A stretch of DNA of 47,135 nt from Lingula anatina (lineage: Eukaryota; Brachiopoda; Lingulata; Lingulida; Lingulidae), in assembly GCF_001039355.2 (NCBI RefSeq), contig NW_019775481.1, positions 322,049 to 369,183 on the forward strand, given 5' to 3'. A program made the translations under genes and the position numbers. Of this stretch, positions 23,045 through 33,957 are shown piece after piece (the stretch's first letter is position 1; every line of letters begins with the position of its first letter). A model generated the notes under the pieces. That model had not been told where the DNA came from, did no database searches, and was given only the letters and a program-made list of their open reading frames with translations.

Positions 23045-23066
23045 ACACACACACACACACACACAG
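23045..23066. repeat. (AC)n microsatellite
   Basis: A short AC run in the 3' flank of arylsulfatase copy 1. The paralogous site downstream of copy 2 (32042-32078) carries a longer AC run, so the repeat predates the duplication. Confidence 0.9.
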
Positions 23067-24676
23067 AGTCCGCTCCCCCCTTTTCAGGATATTTCCGTTC
23101 TACCATTGCTAAATGAACAATTTGTTAATTTCTCATCCGGCCCATCCTGCTGTCCACGATGAAATAGGTATAAAAATTTTAATTTCTATCATTTATCATC
23201 ATCTGAAGACCAATTATATTTTCAACAGCCTGTTCCTTTACAATTTCACATAAAGCGTAATTGAAAGATTGCTTTAGTACAGTAAATGTATTATACTAAT
23301 AGGAAATTCTTTTAAGGACCTTGGGCAGAAACTTGAGAGGGGGGGTTAGAATGAACGAATTATGTTAAAAGGTACCAGAAAAGTTGCCTCAAAGGGGCCG
23401 TTTTCTGAAAAATAGTGGGCCTATGACGGGTGACACTTCGATACAAAAAGACGAGACTGTATTTGTACTCATACGATTTACTGTCTCTACACAAACTTGT
23501 GTGACTGTATACGTGCGTATGTATGGTTCAAATCTGTAAAAATAAAATGCTTAAATAACTGACAAAAACCCTAGAGCACATTATATATATATAGATATAA
23601 AGAAACAAACAGATAAATAAACATTAATAAAGTGAATACATTAAATAATAAAGAAAAATGACACACTTCTTTTGAAATTATCCACGAGTCCACACCCAAA
23701 TTTTACTGAGACTTGTAAAAACCACAATATATATATATATATACCTAAAATTAAATTTTAACTCAATATGAATTTAATAGAAACAATGACAGTTGTACAA
23801 AGTAAAGTAAATGAAACTTACAATTTTATGTCCTCTTTTGTATGACAAAATTCTAGCTTCTTAGGTGTCTGCAAAAAAATCAACTGCTTGCTTCTAAGGT
23901 GTCTGTGTAAATGAACTGCTCACTCTAGGTGGCATTGTCTATTATTCAATAGGGGTGTGTGGACTATACTTAACTGAAGGGGTGGTAGGTTATGTCCTTT
24001 ACAGGGCCTTTATACGTGAAACTAGGCCTTGGTTTCTTTAAAGGTCCGGTGAGACAGGAATTGTCAAGGAATGGAAGTGCGAGGTTCCACATGCACAGGT
24101 CAGGGTTAGTCGGTCGTATTGGGGCTAATACTTATTATATGGGATGAATGTCACCTGTACAAACTGCACTACGGTTCCTAGCGGAATACAAATCGTGCCA
24201 TAGCGGGCTCGAATTTTGATTCAGAATTGATCTTTTCCAAGCCAAACCGGAGGTTCCTTCGATTCGAATTCACAGCCACCGCCATTTAATTCATTGTCAA
24301 CATTAAAAATATGTATATGTTTGTTAAATATAAATTAACAGTAAATAAACGTTAACTAATCATTTTCTCATAGTCTGATATGTATGGAATTATTTTCTAA
24401 AAAGATTTTCTTTTAAAGACATTAGAAACAAGTGCCAGTTGGTAGTTAGTAGGCATCATTTTCTATTTGCTTGGTATATATCAATTGAAGGGTTAGGCGT
24501 AGTAATTCCTTTTTTAATTGTTCATCTACGTCACTGAAAGATTATTACTGTATATATCACTTGTGCGTAATTTCAACAATGAGCCATATTCTGACATAAC
24601 TCCTTGATTTGATTAAACGTAGGCCCCTATTAAAATACTGGTATTAGAGGGCCGGGTAAGTCTAAACTTCAATGAC

Positions 24677-25164
24677 TCATACCAATGCATTAAGAGCCGT
24701 TAAAACAAAGAAACAAATCCAGAAGCAATGATTAGCACTTTCAGAAATTGAACCACTAGTAGGATAAACGGCCGGACCCCAAACGCCATTCTGTAATGCT
24801 GCATTTAGGGCTGGATCTGGGTCGGGGCATATTGTAAGTGGTGCCATCTGCCGGATAGCTTCTAGTCTGTCCAACAGGAGGCGCACTACATCCGGGTACT
24901 TTTCTGACACGTCATATTGCTCATACGGGTCTTTAGTAATGTTGTACAGCCACACGTTCTTGTTAAAGGACACGTTCTGGATGCTGGGGTCGATGCCAAT
25001 GATTTCAAGCTCCACTGGTTCTCCATCAATATACTGTATGACGAGAGCTATAGGAAAACATATATAGGGCCTATATACTGTATATTAAAAAAGAAACGGT
25101 TTATATGAAATGTCTATCAGTGTACATTCCCAATGCTAAGGCTATTCTTACTCGTTTTTTCTTT

Positions 25165-25198
<34 letters not shown>

Positions 25199-28100
25199 TA
25201 TTTCTTATACCTGCAATAACTGGAACGTTATATGTAAACAGCAAAAAAATCAAAGAGAGATTTTAAGTGCCCCACACACACATGCAGTTACAGAAGTAGT
25301 AGGCCTAGGCCTCAGATTACACATACAAACATACAAATTTAAATTAATAAACTAATTAGGTGGAGGACATGAAAAAGTAAGGAATGGCAAAAATCGTATC
25401 TTAAGCGTAGGATATCTCTTTTCGTGGTTTCTTTTATTTATTTATTTATTTATACCTGGAGACCCCGTGATGATTTTCCAATCTCCGCGTCTTAGAGACG
25501 CCCTCTGCGAGGTGTCAAAGGTGTCGCTGTAAAGTGGGCGTCCTCGAGGGGGGTACCACGACGGACAAGTTATCAGCTCATGGACGACTTCGTATCTGTG
25601 ACCTGTTTTTCCGGTACTGAAAGTGGTGGTCGAATTAAAGTCAAAATGGTTGTGTTTTTGTGACCAAAGAACTGTTTTTCCAAAGTAATTCGCGCAGAGA
25701 AATGCGCGTGCAATGGATTCTGGTTTGATGTTAGAGAAAAGTAAGCTATTTTAAGATCAATCACATGTGCTAGGGACACTTTCATTAAAAACAGATTGGT
25801 GATGCATACTATAAAAAGAAAAAAAATGAAGTCGAAACCACGCAAGCAAGCAAATGGTAATGATGACTACAATTACAAATATCACGTAAGAAATTCGTTT
25901 CAAGGCACCTCAAAGTATTCCAAACGTCAAACCCATCTAATCCAAGATTTTTAACATCTACTCCCGCTAAACCCAGCAATGTCGGACACCAGTCTGTGAT
26001 GGTAATGAGGTCACGAACGGTTCTTCCCGGTTTCTGTAGCAGTTTACTCCATACAAAAGATGGCACTTTCATCCCACCTTCCCAGAGAGACCCCTTGATG
26101 CCCCTATAGGGGGCGTTGTCAGCGCCCTGTTTTGGGGCACCGCCATTGTCTGAAATACATCGCAAAATGTCTTAGACATCAGTGGTAAATTGTTGGTTGG
26201 TCATTCCGTTGTATTGTAAACAAAAAAGTTTTATCTTAGTCTGTTTCATCTCCTGTGCGTAAAAATACCACCTGTTATAACAGCAACTAATACAGAGACA
26301 TTAGTAGTGAATTGTTTTCGCGTTAACAGTTTAGAGACCATTCCCACAGATATTTAGATCTATCTATCTCCCTGGGGAGTCTCACTAAATTGCTGTCAAC
26401 TTGGCTGGCTTAAATGTCTGTCGCGCCTAGCAAAGCTGTTAGGGGGTAATTATCTTTATCCTAGCTGATTCGGTAGGCGTGACAGACATTTAAGCCTCTT
26501 GAGCTGATAGCAATGCATTCAGCTTGAACCCCCAGGGAGTTAGGTCGATCCAGATGAATCAATCTAAGTATGGGAACCCAGTCTTAGTCATTCAGCTGTG
26601 TTTTGCACGAAAGTTTTTTAATATATTACATCTCCCGCGCATCAAAATACTTTCTGTTACGCCATTAACAAACGCCACCTACCGGATGAAAATACAATCA
26701 CGGAGTTCTCAAGCATACCCCGTTGTATCAAACTCTCCACAATATCAGATACCGCTTTGTCCAAAGCGGACACCATTCCTAGAAAACGTTACAGACAGTT
26801 TGGCCAGGATGCTACAATATGATAAAGGCTTATAAAAACACGTAATATGAGACCGACAAAGAAAGAAAAATAATGAACACACAATGATCACACACAACTA
26901 CAGTGGTGAGGTTACATGTGCTAGAACCTGCGAATATAAACGAGAGATGAGCTCTTGAAAATGCGCATATCGGACAATTAACGTACCTAAATACGTTTTC
27001 CTCACGCCACTCGGAACTAACCCATCATATAGGCTTTCAAATCTTTTTGGCACTTGAACCGGTTCGTGAACGAGTTGGAATGGCATGTACAAAAACAAAG
27101 GCTGCAAAAAAATGGATAAAATAGCTATCATGACACAACAAAACGTTTGTAAAATAAGTTGCATGCAACATTGAAATTGAAAACTTAAATTGAAAACTTA
27201 ACGTAATCATGTATGATATGAAAAGACAACTCTTCGCCGTAGCGATCCCCTGTACTTACCTGATTGGTATTGTGATGGCGTATGATATCTGTTGCCACGC
27301 GAGAGTATATCTCTGTTGCGTACACACCGTATTTGGCCCGATCTGGCACCGTCCCGTTCCAAAGGTCAAGGCCGCAGACACCAGGAAATATCGAGAAACA
27401 ACTTCTGTGGGAATAGAAGTCTGTGCCTCCGCCGTATATCCCTAAATAGGATATAATCATAAAATCTTAGGCAGCATTCACGACCAATGTTGGTCCGCGA
27501 ACTAACAGATCCGCGGATCAAATATGGCCGACCCATTTGAAAGCTTGTCACATAATCCCCACAGGGAATGTATTCAGTGGCTATTAGGGGATTATGGGAA
27601 ACCCTATCGAATGCGGATCATATTGTTCTGAATGCGCCTTAAGTGCTCATTACCAGTTCCGTTGGGAGCCAACCTCGCCATGTTCCAAACCACCCTATAT
27701 AATACTGAATGCATGCCTAGCAGGCATTTATGAAAATTTGCCAGCGAAAACGTAGAAGCTGGTCCAGACCTGAATAAATCTATAATGGAGGGAGGACACT
27801 TTGTCTTACAGCTACCTGTTTTTCAACACCGGTATAAAGCAACTGGTTAATCAATCAACCAGCAGAAATATATATTATGCACAGTCTTAATGTAGTATCT
27901 TGTGTTTCAAAGATAACTTCTAAACTGTAGCATTCCGTTGCCGTTTAAAGAAGGAACTCGAAACGGCAAAGGCTATAGTTTAGAGGTTTGCTTGAATCTC
28001 TGAAGCTCAGGGTGACAGTTAGTGGTATGTATACAGCGTATATAGAGGCTATAACGATACTGTACATGTGTTACACCCTGAAAAAGACTTCTTGCAAGAT

Positions 28101-29194
28101 AATGAAATTCTGAAATAGAAATAAGTTAAAACTCTATACGTACACTGAGTTAAGGTCTTGCTGGAAGAAACCTCTGACGTAACTCACCATAGAAGCTGTC
28201 AAATCCTCTGTACGTTGGGGTATGTTTGTACGTGTAGTGCCCTAGATGCCACTTCCCGACCATGTGGGTGGCGTATCCCCTCTCTTTCAGCCTCTGCGGG
28301 AGTAGTTTCTCCGTCAAAGGCATGCCCACGGGATCGCCATGCGTGAAGACAGCCGACAGACCCGTAGTAGCCTAGAAACCGTGGAAACAATTACAACATA
28401 CATGTATAGATACAAGTATTAGTTTGCTAACTACTTAACTAGTAAACTGACTAACCAAATGACTACATAAACATATAAGGAACTAACTGCAAATGAATAG
28501 ATAAATACGTAAAGATGTGCAAAGAGACGGATACATCAGTAATTATAATATATGAATGATTATTCAAATAGGTTAGACAATTAAACTGATTACATTGACT
28601 GCGCCTTAGTGAGAATCCCCGCTGAGATAGAGCGACTCTGTTAGTACTATATCTTCAGTTGTGAACACAGCCTAAGACCCCATTCCCAGAGATTAGATCG
28701 ATGTACTTTCGATCGAACTAACTCCCTGGGGGTTCACGCTAAAAAGCTGTCAGCCGAGCAGGCACGAAAGTTAATTATCCCCTTACAGCTTGTAGTAGGC
28801 GGGACGGACATTTAAGCCGGATTATCTGACAGTAATCAAGTGAGACTCCCCGCAGAGATAGATCGATCTAAAAGCTCTGGGAATACGCCCTAAGGGACGT
28901 GAAAATATAGTGGAAATTCAAAGAGCTTACCGCATTCCGACCAGTTAACAGTTCTCCTCTGCTTGGAGTACACGAGGACTTGGCGTAATAATTCTCCAGT
29001 TTGACTCCCTCCGTAGCCAGTCGATCCAGGGTTGGTGATTTCACCTGGTTGTTATGGTAACCTATGTCATTCCATCCCATGTCGTCTGCCAGGAACAAGA
29101 CAATGTGCGGCGGTGTGGTGGAAACAGCCGAACAAATCCGATGCAGCAAAACCCAAGCAAGAACCGATGGAATGACAGAAGTCCACCCCATCAT
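24677..29194 (-). CDS. ARSB-like: Arylsulfatase B-like sulfatase, copy 1, 8 exons, 537 aa, with C-terminal hydrophobic tail
   Basis: Minus-strand exons are 28931-29194, 28188-28371, 27260-27441, 26987-27101, 26683-26778, 25909-26149, 25456-25616 and 24677-25047. They total 1614 nt with all junctions in frame. Arylsulfatase B hydrolyses sulfate from N-acetylgalactosamine-4-sulfate units of dermatan and chondroitin sulfate. Visible catalytic features are D37-D38 (LADDMGW), the formylglycine site C75-T-P-S-R79, K128 and H130 (GKWHLG), H222 (VHEP), D281-N282 (DNGG) and K299 before SLWEGG, equivalent to the metal and active-site residues of human ARSB. An N-terminal signal peptide (about 1-25) targets the ER, where the cysteine would be oxidised. 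After VWGPAVYP the protein ends in a Ser-rich spacer and a hydrophobic stretch ([16 protein letters not shown]), like a GPI-attachment signal and absent from the soluble lysosomal enzyme. Tandem paralogue of copy 2. No break is seen. Confidence 0.93.
25167..25197. repeat. Poly-T tract
   Basis: About 31 consecutive T in intron 7 of arylsulfatase copy 1; it reads poly-A on the transcribed sense strand, and the paralogous intron of copy 2 has only a short T-rich stretch. Confidence 0.9.
26334..26583. mobile_element. MITE family A, full copy (PIF/Harbinger-like)
   Basis: A 250-bp element is flanked on both sides by TTA (26331-26333 and 26584-26586). The inverted ends start GAGACCATTCCC and, in reverse complement, GACTGGGTTCCC, followed on both sides by an AGAT(C)-rich block. 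Inside is the CCCTGGGGAGTCTCACTAAA block and its inverted counterpart. It lies in intron 5 of arylsulfatase copy 1. No coding capacity. Confidence 0.75.
27470..27638. mobile_element. MITE family B, copy in intron 2 of arylsulfatase copy 1
   Basis: A 169-bp element is flanked by TTA (27467-27469 and 27639-27641). Its ends are GGCAGCATTC and, in reverse complement, GGCGCATTC, with internal GATCCGCGGATCAAATATGG. The paralogous intron of copy 2 carries the same element at 37393-37587, so it predates the gene duplication. Confidence 0.7.
28676..28890. mobile_element. MITE family A, full copy in intron 1 of arylsulfatase copy 1
   Basis: A 215-bp element is flanked by TAA on both sides (28673-28675 and 28891-28893). 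The ends are GACCCCATTCCCAGAG and, in reverse complement, GGGCGTATTCCCAGAG. It shares the AACTCCCTGGGGGTTCACGC and GAGACTCCCCGCAGAGATAG blocks with the other family A copies. The corresponding intron of copy 2 lacks it. Confidence 0.75.
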
Positions 29195-30035
29195 GGAAAA
29201 CGTTTACTTCTCTAAATCGAGAAAGCGTCTCTTGGCTAGATCTTAATGCTACATCAGTTTATCTCAGCGCCGATAGATGCTATTGCAGGTCGGTAGCTGA
29301 GAGCTGAAGCTTTAGGTAAATAGATTTAGATAAACAGTTTTTATAACGAGTAGCAGATGGCCAAAATGCTAATTAAGTGCTGACATGTGCTGAATTTCGA
29401 TGTGTTAATTTTGACACAAAANATGTGTTAATTTTTGACCCAAAACACACTACCAGATGTATTGCCTGTCCCTGTAAGCCATACACAGGCACACGCGCAT
29501 GCACAAATAAAAATGAATAATAATAATAATTAAGTGGTCGCGTTCTCTTTATCATGCAAATGCTGTAGGCCTTTCCACAAGCCCCGTCACCTACAGCGCG
29601 TCACCTGTACGAGAACCACTTTTAAGTTTTTTAGTTTTAAAAAACTCTAGTGTTTGATGATCAGTCTCGAGCTGTATGGGTGTCTCGTGTGATCACTGAG
29701 GTATGTGACTCTGCATATTTCTACACGGTTCTGCCACCGTTAATAAGGGGTACCGGAGGAGATCAGCATTGCTCAGAATTGTACCGGAAGTGTGACGTCA
29801 AGTGGTGTAAGACGCGAAGCTGAGTGGTCTTTTTTAGCTGGAGGTCAACGGGAGAGAAGACGTGGACTCCGAGAAAAATGCAGTTTTTCAAACAACATGA
29901 TAAGATAACATTTCTTCTTTACGCATTTTGGGCAGAGAATACTTGTAGAAATAATGGGCACATGATAATGAAAACGTGACACGGAACATGAAGGTGCAAA
30001 ATCGTGCTTAATTTGCAGACTACTTGTTTTGAAAT

Positions 30036-30310
30036 ACATGCTGCATCGACCGCCAGCGCGACAAAGAGCGTAAAGGGAAAAGAATTCCCGGGAGGCTATA
30101 AATCGTTGTCATCTGGAATTTTGGTATTTATATAATCTGATATGTCCATATCTAAGTATTTTTGGGTGTTTTATTGTATGTGCTGCAATTATAATGATGT
30201 TTTAGCGGTCTTGAAGGACCTTTGGAATATATGCTGCATCGACCGACAGCGCGTCAAATAGCGTCAAGGGGAAATAATTCCCACGAAGCTGTAAATCATT
30301 GTAACATGTA
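30036..30310. repeat. Imperfect direct repeat, period about 192 bp
   Basis: 30036-30110 and 30229-30300 share ATGCTGCATCGACCG-CAGCGCG, a AGCGT(A/C)AAGGG block and (G)AATTCCC-GGCTATAAATCGTTGT versus AATTCCCACGAAGCTGTAAATCATTGT. They look like two copies of one unit. The second copy continues into sequence that is also present downstream of arylsulfatase copy 1 (near 22886). Confidence 0.6.
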
Positions 30311-30531
30311 AATCAAACCTTATTTTAGATACAAAGTGTTTTATCCATACATATTTTTGTAAATGTGGCTTATACATACCTAGGGATGTTATATGACCGT
30401 GGCGATATGATGATCACTGAAGCCTGTCCATTTAGCCAAGCTTCAGTGAAGATCGAGGGCAACCTCGAGCCGCTACCCATAAATGTCTCACTTCACTCAA
30501 CATTTCTGCGTAGCGTCTCTCGGAAAACTCG

Positions 30532-30582
30532 GATTTAACCTCGATGTAGTCTAGAATTTCACGACTACATCTTGGTTAAATC
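30532..30582. repeat. 51-bp hairpin inside a larger imperfect snap-back region (about 30400-30635)
   Basis: GATTTAACC-TCG-ATGTAGTC and GACTACAT-CTT-GGTTAAATC are reverse complements apart from the three-base inner bulges, separated by a ten-base loop. About 140 bp further out, ATGATCACTG (left) and CAGTGATCAT (right) form a second inverted pair. This may be a small non-autonomous transposon. Confidence 0.55.
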
Positions 30583-31163
30583 AGTCGAGGTCTCTTAAAT
30601 GCTGAAAGCCGAAGACAGTGATCATGTGACCTTCTTGGCATTAAGAGAATAGTGACTTTACTTGCGTTATATATACCTACCAGTTGACAAATTAAAAATC
30701 TCTCACAATCTTAAAAAATTAACAAACTTTTCACGTTTAACAATTATTCTTTATAATTTTATTACACTAAGTCATATCATATGGTATGGTTTGAAAACGG
30801 GAATTAGTTAACATTTAAGCAACGCGTACATACAAATTATTTGTAAAGTATTCACTTGTTCTACTTACAGAGTGAGATTGTAGATCACTGTGTAATTGTG
30901 TCTCAAGTCTGATTATTTTCGTCGTCTGTACCGTACACGTCTGCACGGTAGCTGTGGATGAGTTGTACTCACCGGGATCAGGCAGGGAAGTTGGGCTCTC
31001 CACCTGGTGTGCGCAGTACTTACCGTAATTGCGCACTCTCCGCGCAGGGAAAGCACACCGGGTGAAGGTAGGAAAATGCACGAACACAACATTTGTAAAT
31101 CTATAACTGTTTAACGAGTGTTATGTGATTTACCTTTTGTTTTTAAGCTGTTCATTCTTCCTT

Positions 31164-31594
31164 TTTATCAGATATATCGGTAAAAATCAAATCTATTCCC
31201 CCTTTGAACTTGTAATTACATGTAGCACATGAATGCCCTGAAAACCAGCACGTGTATATTCCGAAACCGCCTCGTAGTAAAAGATGTCACCAAAACGTAG
31301 ACTTATTACTCCTGTGGCCTTGAAATAAACCTCCGTTTGATTTTAACTATATATATATTCCGTAACCGCCTCGTCGTCAGAAATAACAACAAAACTAGAA
31401 TTATTACTCCAGTGAACTTGTAATAAACATCCGTGTGACTTTGACTATATTCCGAAACTGCCTCCTTGTCAGATATATCACCAAACAGTAAATTTCTTTC
31501 TCCTTCGCACTTGTGAAAAATTAGTTTCACTATATTCTGGTCCGACGCTCCTAGTTTATCAGAAATATCACTAAAAAGTAGAGGTTTTGCCTTG
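31164..31594. repeat. Degenerate tandem repeat array, about 92 bp x 4-5 units
   Basis: Successive units start near 31543, 31451, 31360 and 31261 with CCGA(A/C)(A)C-GCCTC and contain a TCAGA(T/A)AT(A)-CACCAAA block, an ATTACTCC/TTTCTCC block and end in TTTGACTATATTC-like sequence. A fifth, weaker unit covers 31164-31260. Read on the minus strand, the first two units encode a repeated LLF(S/G)DISDK peptide in one open frame. Confidence 0.7.
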
Positions 31595-31674
31595 GGACCT
31601 TTTCCCACAGCAGTCCCAGCTAGGTGTGGCTCAGCTGAGACGCGCATGGTCAGTGTCGACGGTTGAACGTCCAC
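31306..31674 (-). CDS. Hypothetical 122-aa ORF overlapping the 92-bp tandem array
   Basis: The frame starts at an ATG at 31674 and encodes a polar N-terminus, two copies of an LLFxDISDK repeat and then one strongly hydrophobic segment (GVIILVLLLFLTT, about residues 88-100) followed by a basic tail. This would be a single-pass membrane layout. The repeat at protein level is explained by the DNA repeat, the later units carry stops, and there is no homology I recognise, so it may be non-coding. Confidence 0.2.
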   Translation of the reverse strand: MDVQPSTLTMRVSAEPHLAGTAVGKGPKAKPLLFSDISDKLGASDQNIVKLIFHKCEGERNLLFGDISDKEAVSEYSQSHTDVYYKFTGVIILVLLLFLTTRRLRNIYIVKIKRRFISRPQE

Positions 31675-31862
31675 GACAAGTATTTAGCAAAAATTGACCA
31701 AATTGGTCAGACATTACGTAAGAATTTGGCGGGAGGTGACCAGCGCACATGGACGAGTTTATTCCGTATAACATCTCTAGAGCGTGATATAGGGTCACTT
31801 TATTCGGTTTTAGGGGTGTTTTAGGATGAAATGACTGTATTTTTTCTCTGTATGTATGTCAA

Positions 31863-31959
31863 ATAATACACTGTCACCCTCTCGCGATATATGCCATGAA
31901 CACCTCTCGCTTACGCTCGAGGTGTTATGGCATATATCGTTCGGGTGACAGTGTATTAT
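31863..31959. repeat. 97-bp near-perfect palindrome (snap-back element)
   Basis: The left arm starts ATAATACACTGTCACCC and the right arm ends with its exact reverse complement. Inner matched blocks are CGATATATGCCAT and CACCTC, with only 2-5-base bulges and a small loop. It sits about 20 bp before the point where homology to the 3' flank of copy 1 resumes. Confidence 0.85.
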
Positions 31960-32038
31960 CTCACACTTAACATGTTTTTAAGGTTAAGGCTAAAGAATAG
32001 CACAGCGATCGTTACAATCAAGAAAACGCACACGCACG

Positions 32039-32041
<3 letters not shown>

Positions 32042-32078
<37 letters not shown>
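32042..32078. repeat. (AC)n microsatellite
   Basis: An AC run in the 3' flank of copy 2, at the site paralogous to 23045-23066. Confidence 0.95.
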
Positions 32079-32080
<2 letters not shown>

Positions 32081-32087
32081 GCCCCCC

Positions 32088-33441
32088 TTTTCTGGATATT
32101 TCCGATCTACTACTGCCAAATGAACAATTTGTTAATTTCTCATCAGGCCCATCCTGCTCTCCACCATAAAATAGGTCCAAAAGTTTTAATTTCTATCATT
32201 TATCATTATCTGAAGACCAACTATATTTTCAACAGCCTGTTACATTACAAATTCACGTCAAGCGTAATTGACACATTGCTTTACCGGTAGTACAGTAAAC
32301 GTATCATATCAATCATATGATATTCTTTTAAGGATCGTGGGCAGAAACTTGAGGGGAAATTTCGAATGAACGAAATATGTTAAAACGTACCAGAAAAATT
32401 GCCTCAAGGGTGGCACTTTCTGAAAAATAGTGGGCCCTTTTACGTGAAACTTGGCCTTCGTTTCTTTAAAGGTCCGGTGTGACAGGTATTGCAGTTCTAG
32501 GAATGGAAGCCCGCGGATCCATATGATAAGAACTGGTAAGGGTTAGTAGGAAGTGTTGTGGTTAGTATATGTATATTGAACAAATGTCACCTGTACACAG
32601 TAATGGGGAACTGCCTACGGTTGCTAGCGGACTACAATTCCTATCACACCGGGATCGAATTTTTATTCAAAATTTACCTTTTCCAACTCAAAAACGCATC
32701 TTACTCTCGTCTATGTCTCTATACACAAAATTAAGAAAATATATGTTAGATAAATATAAATAAACACTAAGGAACCGTTAACGTATTAATTTTTTTTATA
32801 GTCTGATACGTAAGGAATTATTTTCTAAAAAGAAAAGGTCTTTTCAAGACATTACCAACAAGTGCCATTTAGTAGTTCAACATTTTTCATATCTTTTTTA
32901 TTTGCTTGGCACATATAAATTGAAGAGTTAGGCAAAGTTATTTCTTTAAAGGATGCCCTTTATTGCTTTCTTCTCCTTGTACGTAATCAAATCAATGAGC
33001 TATATTCTGACATAACTACTTGATTTCATTTGGTAAATCGTATTAAAAGACTCGTTCTAGTCCACCAGTACTTCTTAACTTTAAATAGTCTCACATTAAT
33101 ACATTAAAAGCCGTTGAGGCGAGGAAATAAAGCCAAAAGTAACGATTAGCACTTTCAGAGGTGGAACCACTAGTAGGATAAACGGCCGGACCCCAAACAC
33201 CATTCTGTGTTGCTGCATTTAGGGCTGGATCTGGGTCGGGCCATATTGTAGGTGGTGCCATCTGCCGGATAGTTTCTAGTCTGTCCAACATGAGGCGCAC
33301 TACATCCGGGTATTTTTCTGAAACGTCATATTGCTCAAACGGGTCTTTAGTAATGTTGTACAGCCACACGTTCTTGCTAAGGGACACGTTCTGGATGCTG
33401 GGGTCGATTCCAATGATTTCAAGTTCCACTGGTTCTCCATC
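32088..33441. repeat. First copy of a 1.35-kb direct repeat that flanks the N gap (probable assembly false duplication)
   Basis: This block matches 33958-35312 base for base over about 1354 positions. I find only one single-base insertion (near 32371 versus 34231) and one G/A difference (in TTTATT[G/A]CTTTC). It stops exactly at the run of N in the middle of the last exon of arylsulfatase copy 2. Confidence 0.85.
33091..33441 (-). pseudogene. Spurious partial last exon of arylsulfatase copy 2 (truncated by gap)
   Basis: Encodes the C-terminal 116 residues or so of the copy 2 protein, from [11 protein letters not shown] to the stop, with no amino-acid change relative to 34962-35332. It is cut at the N gap just before the exon's 5' end. 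Given the near identity of the whole surrounding block, it is most likely the same exon assembled twice rather than a fourth gene. The open frames running through the N run are meaningless. Confidence 0.75.
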
Positions 33442-33957
33442 NNNNNNNNNNNNNNNNNNNNNNNNNNNNNNNNNNNNNNNNNNNNNNNNNNNNNNNNNNN
33501 NNNNNNNNNNNNNNNNNNNNNNNNNNNNNNNNNNNNNNNNNNNNNNNNNNNNNNNNNNNNNNNNNNNNNNNNNNNNNNNNNNNNNNNNNNNNNNNNNNNN
33601 NNNNNNNNNNNNNNNNNNNNNNNNNNNNNNNNNNNNNNNNNNNNNNNNNNNNNNNNNNNNNNNNNNNNNNNNNNNNNNNNNNNNNNNNNNNNNNNNNNNN
33701 NNNNNNNNNNNNNNNNNNNNNNNNNNNNNNNNNNNNNNNNNNNNNNNNNNNNNNNNNNNNNNNNNNNNNNNNNNNNNNNNNNNNNNNNNNNNNNNNNNNN
33801 NNNNNNNNNNNNNNNNNNNNNNNNNNNNNNNNNNNNNNNNNNNNNNNNNNNNNNNNNNNNNNNNNNNNNNNNNNNNNNNNNNNNNNNNNNNNNNNNNNNN
33901 NNNNNNNNNNNNNNNNNNNNNNNNNNNNNNNNNNNNNNNNNNNNNNNNNNNNNNNNN
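33442..33957. other. Assembly gap (516 N)
   Basis: A continuous run of undetermined bases between the two copies of the 1.35-kb block. Confidence 1.

Larger units (their letters stand above)
22353..24676. other. Intergenic; 3' flank of arylsulfatase copy 1
   Basis: No gene is visible. There is a (TA)n microsatellite at 22458-22514 and an (AC)n tract at 23045-23066. From about 22885, and clearly from 22999 onwards, the sequence is homologous to the 3' flank of arylsulfatase copy 2 (30300-30370 and 31978 onwards), showing that the tandem duplication included at least 1.7 kb of downstream DNA. Confidence 0.6.

Noticed and set aside
33091-33441. A fourth arylsulfatase gene
   Set aside because: Only the last exon is present, with no amino-acid change from copy 2, inside a 1.35-kb block that is almost identical to the real locus. 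An assembly duplication explains it better.
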